Below are positions 62,287-64,000 of a stretch of 64,000 nucleotides of DNA, one piece after another; the first letter of the stretch is position 1; the number at the start of each line of letters is the position of its first letter. Source of the DNA: Bradyrhizobium iriomotense. Its GTDB lineage: Bacteria > Pseudomonadota > Alphaproteobacteria > Rhizobiales > Xanthobacteraceae. The stretch covers positions 124,001 to 188,000 of the forward strand of contig NZ_JAFCLP010000011.1 in NCBI RefSeq assembly GCF_018129405.1, in the 5' to 3' direction. Below the pieces are notes generated by a model that worked only from the letters and a program-made list of their open reading frames with translations, ran no database searches and was not told the DNA's origin. Position numbers and translations under genes: made by a program.

Positions 62287-63324
62287 CTAGCCTGCGAGAG
62301 CAACGTCTTTGGCCGCCGTCCGGGTCCAGCCCAGCGCCGGCGCCACCTTCTCCGCGACCAGCTCGATCGAGCGCAGGACATAGGGATGCGGCGCATCGAC
62401 CGAATGCACCTGGAAGACCAGATCGGTCACCCGCTCCAGCGTCGCATCGGTGCGGAGCGAGGCGATCACCTCGTCGGCGGCGCCGACATGGGTGTCGAAC
62501 GCGGTGATCATCTCCTCGAGCGTCTCGCCCGGCGGAAGGTGACCGCCCTTCATGAATTGCGGCAGCGCGCGGCGCAGCCCGATATCGGCAAGACGCATCG
62601 CCTCGCGATGGTCGTCGGCGACGAAGACGCTGCGCGAGGCCATGATGCGCGGTTCACAGCCCGGCGGCAGTGCTTCGAGATAGGCGTCGATGATCGGGTT
62701 CTGGATCTCGGCGAGCGTCGCCTTCGGCGCGTCCTTGGATCGCGGCTGGGTGCGCGAGAGCAGGAGGCCATCGCCGGCCTTGCCGGCCCGGGCGCCGCCG
62801 GCGACGGAGAACGTCGCCTGCCAGATGCGCTTGTCCAGTTGCGGCCGCTGCGGATAGAGCGTGTCGCCGCCGTCGAGCGGCTTGCCGGTCAGTGCCTTGC
62901 GAACGATGTCCAGATTGCGCGCAAATATCTCGTTGCGCTGGGCACCGTCGAGGCCGAAGGCGGCGAAGGCCGACGGATTGCCGCCGGTGCCGACGCCGAG
63001 CTCGAAGCGGCCGTTGCAGAGGAGATCGAGCACCGCAGCGTCCTCCGCCACCCTCACCGCGCTCTCCAGCGGCAGCGTCACGATGCCGGTGCCGAGGCGG
63101 ATGCGCGAGGTCTGGGCTGCGACATAGCCGAGGAAGGTGAAGGGCGACGGCAGGCCGCCTTCGCGCTCGTGAAAATGATGCTGCGCGATCCACGCGGAAT
63201 CGAGCCCGGCCTTCTCGGCGCGCACGATCTGCTCGGCCGCGAAGCGATAGCGGTCCGCCGCCGGCGCCTCGTCGAGCAGCCGCGTGAAGAAGCCCAGGCG
63301 TTTCAGATTTGCAAAGCGTTTCAT
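62287..63324 (-). CDS. LLM-class flavin-dependent monooxygenase
   Basis: The 345-residue protein is a luciferase-like TIM barrel: GFFTRLLDEAPAADRYRFAAEQ, SAWIAQHHFHEREGGLPSPFTFLG, IRLGTGIVTLPLE and LLCNGRFELGVGTGG. Members use reduced FMN to oxidise organosulfur compounds, nitriles or other substrates. It lies upstream of the CMD pair, with about 35 bp between, so it is cotranscribed with them. A flavin reductase is not seen in the window. Confidence 0.88.
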   Translation of the reverse strand: MKRFANLKRLGFFTRLLDEAPAADRYRFAAEQIVRAEKAGLDSAWIAQHHFHEREGGLPSPFTFLGYVAAQTSRIRLGTGIVTLPLESAVRVAEDAAVLDLLCNGRFELGVGTGGNPSAFAAFGLDGAQRNEIFARNLDIVRKALTGKPLDGGDTLYPQRPQLDKRIWQATFSVAGGARAGKAGDGLLLSRTQPRSKDAPKATLAEIQNPIIDAYLEALPPGCEPRIMASRSVFVADDHREAMRLADIGLRRALPQFMKGGHLPPGETLEEMITAFDTHVGAADEVIASLRTDATLERVTDLVFQVHSVDAPHPYVLRSIELVAEKVAPALGWTRTAAKDVALAG

Positions 63325-63450
63325 ACGATCCCTGTCGGGCGAGGATGGGCCCCGATGATGTCGGTTGCCGCAGCTCCAGACAAGCGGGCATTGCGCAAGG
63401 CTGCCCGCCGGAACATCCCTCCTGCGCTGGACTCTGGCTGGGCAGATTGC

Positions 63451-64000
63451 CTACCAGCTCGGCAGCACCGCGCCCTTGAACTTGGTCAGGACGAACTCCT
63501 TGACCTCAGGCGTGTGATAGCTGTCCACGAGGATCTTGACCCAGGGCTTGTCCTTGTCGGCGGTGCGCACCGCGATCAGATTGACATAGGGCCCCTTCGG
63601 GTCTTCGCGCAGGATCGGATCCTTGACCGGATCGAGGCCCGCCTGGGTTGCATAATTGGTGTTGATCGCGGCTGCGTCGACGTCGTCGAGCGCGCGCGGA
63701 GCCTGCGCCGCATCGACCTCGATGAATTTCAGCTTCTTGGGATTCTCGGTGATGTCGAGCACGGTCGGCTTGAAGCCCGTGCCGTCCTTCAGCTTGATCA
63801 CGCCCTTGTCGCGGAGCAGCAGCAGCACGCGCCCGCCATTGGTCGGATCGTTGGGGATCGAGACCTTGCCGCCCTCGGGGATATCGGCAAAGGCCTTGTG
63901 CTTCTTCGAATAGACGCCGATCGGGAAGTTCACGGTCAGGCCGACGGACTCGATCTTGTAGCCGCGATCGGCCTTCTGGTTGTCCAGATAAGGCTGGTTC
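63451..64000 (-). CDS. MetQ/NlpA-type substrate-binding lipoprotein (5' part outside window)
   Basis: The visible 182 residues begin with NQPYLDNQK and match the C-terminal two thirds of MetQ/NlpA: PIGVYSKKHKAFADIPEGG, VSIPNDPTNGGRVLLLL, LDITENPKKLKFIEVDAAQ and INTNYATQAGLDP. Such lipoproteins feed methionine or similar sulfur compounds to a MetN-MetI transporter. The N-terminal signal and lipobox lie beyond position 64000. It shares direction with the LLM gene (126 bp apart) and may start the operon or belong to a separate transporter. Confidence 0.88.
   Translation of the reverse strand, partial: NQPYLDNQKADRGYKIESVGLTVNFPIGVYSKKHKAFADIPEGGKVSIPNDPTNGGRVLLLLRDKGVIKLKDGTGFKPTVLDITENPKKLKFIEVDAAQAPRALDDVDAAAINTNYATQAGLDPVKDPILREDPKGPYVNLIAVRTADKDKPWVKILVDSYHTPEVKEFVLTKFKGAVLPSW

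Overview
The window looks like a chromosomal segment of a Bradyrhizobium-type alphaproteobacterium (Nitrobacteraceae). The evidence is high-GC coding sequence, an alphaproteobacterial flagellar gene set (flaF, flbT, motC, motE, a DUF1217 protein and an FtcR/LafR-type regulator), a Bradyrhizobium-type porin, a fused LivHM permease, and intergenic palindromes and a long dispersed repeat that I recognise from Bradyrhizobium-like genomes. The flagellar block matches, from memory, the lateral (thin) flagellum cluster of Bradyrhizobium, with two tandem flagellin genes.

Layout. 1-6.3 kb: a sugar-acid or polyol module (GntR/FCD regulator, operator palindrome, mannitol-dehydrogenase-family enzyme), an NTF2-like protein, a CbbY-like HAD phosphatase, a short-chain dehydrogenase and an exported dienelactone hydrolase. 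6.3-9.5 kb: a MarR-like regulator with four C-terminal cysteines, a coiled-coil membrane protein and the FtcR/LafR regulator. 9.7-40.4 kb: about forty flagellar genes, all on the minus strand and tightly packed with many 1-4 bp stop/start overlaps. In transcription order: motA, fliM, a small membrane gene, fliN, fliG, flhB; flgB, flgC, fliE, flgG, flgA, flgI, motE, flgH, fliL, fliP; two flagellins; fliF, fliH, motB, motC, fliK, a lytic transglycosylase; flgE, flgK, flgL, flaF, flbT, flgD, fliQ, flhA, fliR; a fliJ-like gene, a rod-binding flgJ, a FlgN-like and a FliL-like gene. Three genes diverge from motA on the plus strand: DUF1217, flgF and fliI. 44.3 kb: a paralogue of the 4-Cys MarR protein, so the pair brackets the flagellar cluster.

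45-50 kb: two REP-like palindromes, a roughly 540-bp dispersed repeat, a porin, a third MarR regulator and an alpha/beta-hydrolase-fold protein that lacks its nucleophile serine. 50.6-56.4 kb: a ketopantoate-reductase-like protein, an exported nitroreductase-like protein, a LysE exporter, an HTH/YkgJ-type cysteine-cluster fusion and a HerA-like ATPase. 56.4-64 kb: one probable minus-strand operon with a MetQ-like binding protein (cut by the window end), a luciferase-like flavin monooxygenase, two carboxymuconolactone-decarboxylase/AhpD-type proteins and a complete branched-chain-amino-acid-type ABC transporter. It reads as uptake plus oxidative processing of a sulfur- or nitrogen-containing organic compound.

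The most unusual signals are these. Both flagellin genes share a structured 5' leader containing ATGTCCC, an exact complement of each gene's own ribosome-binding segment GGGACAT; flbT, a known flagellin leader-binding regulator family, is in the same cluster. The twin 4-Cys MarR proteins flank the locus. FliM lacks the usual N-terminal CheY-binding peptide, and the FtcR/LafR receiver domain has lost the conserved lysine. An HTH/cysteine-cluster protein sits beside a HerA-like ATPase. No tRNA, rRNA, CRISPR array, insertion sequence or prophage was recognised.
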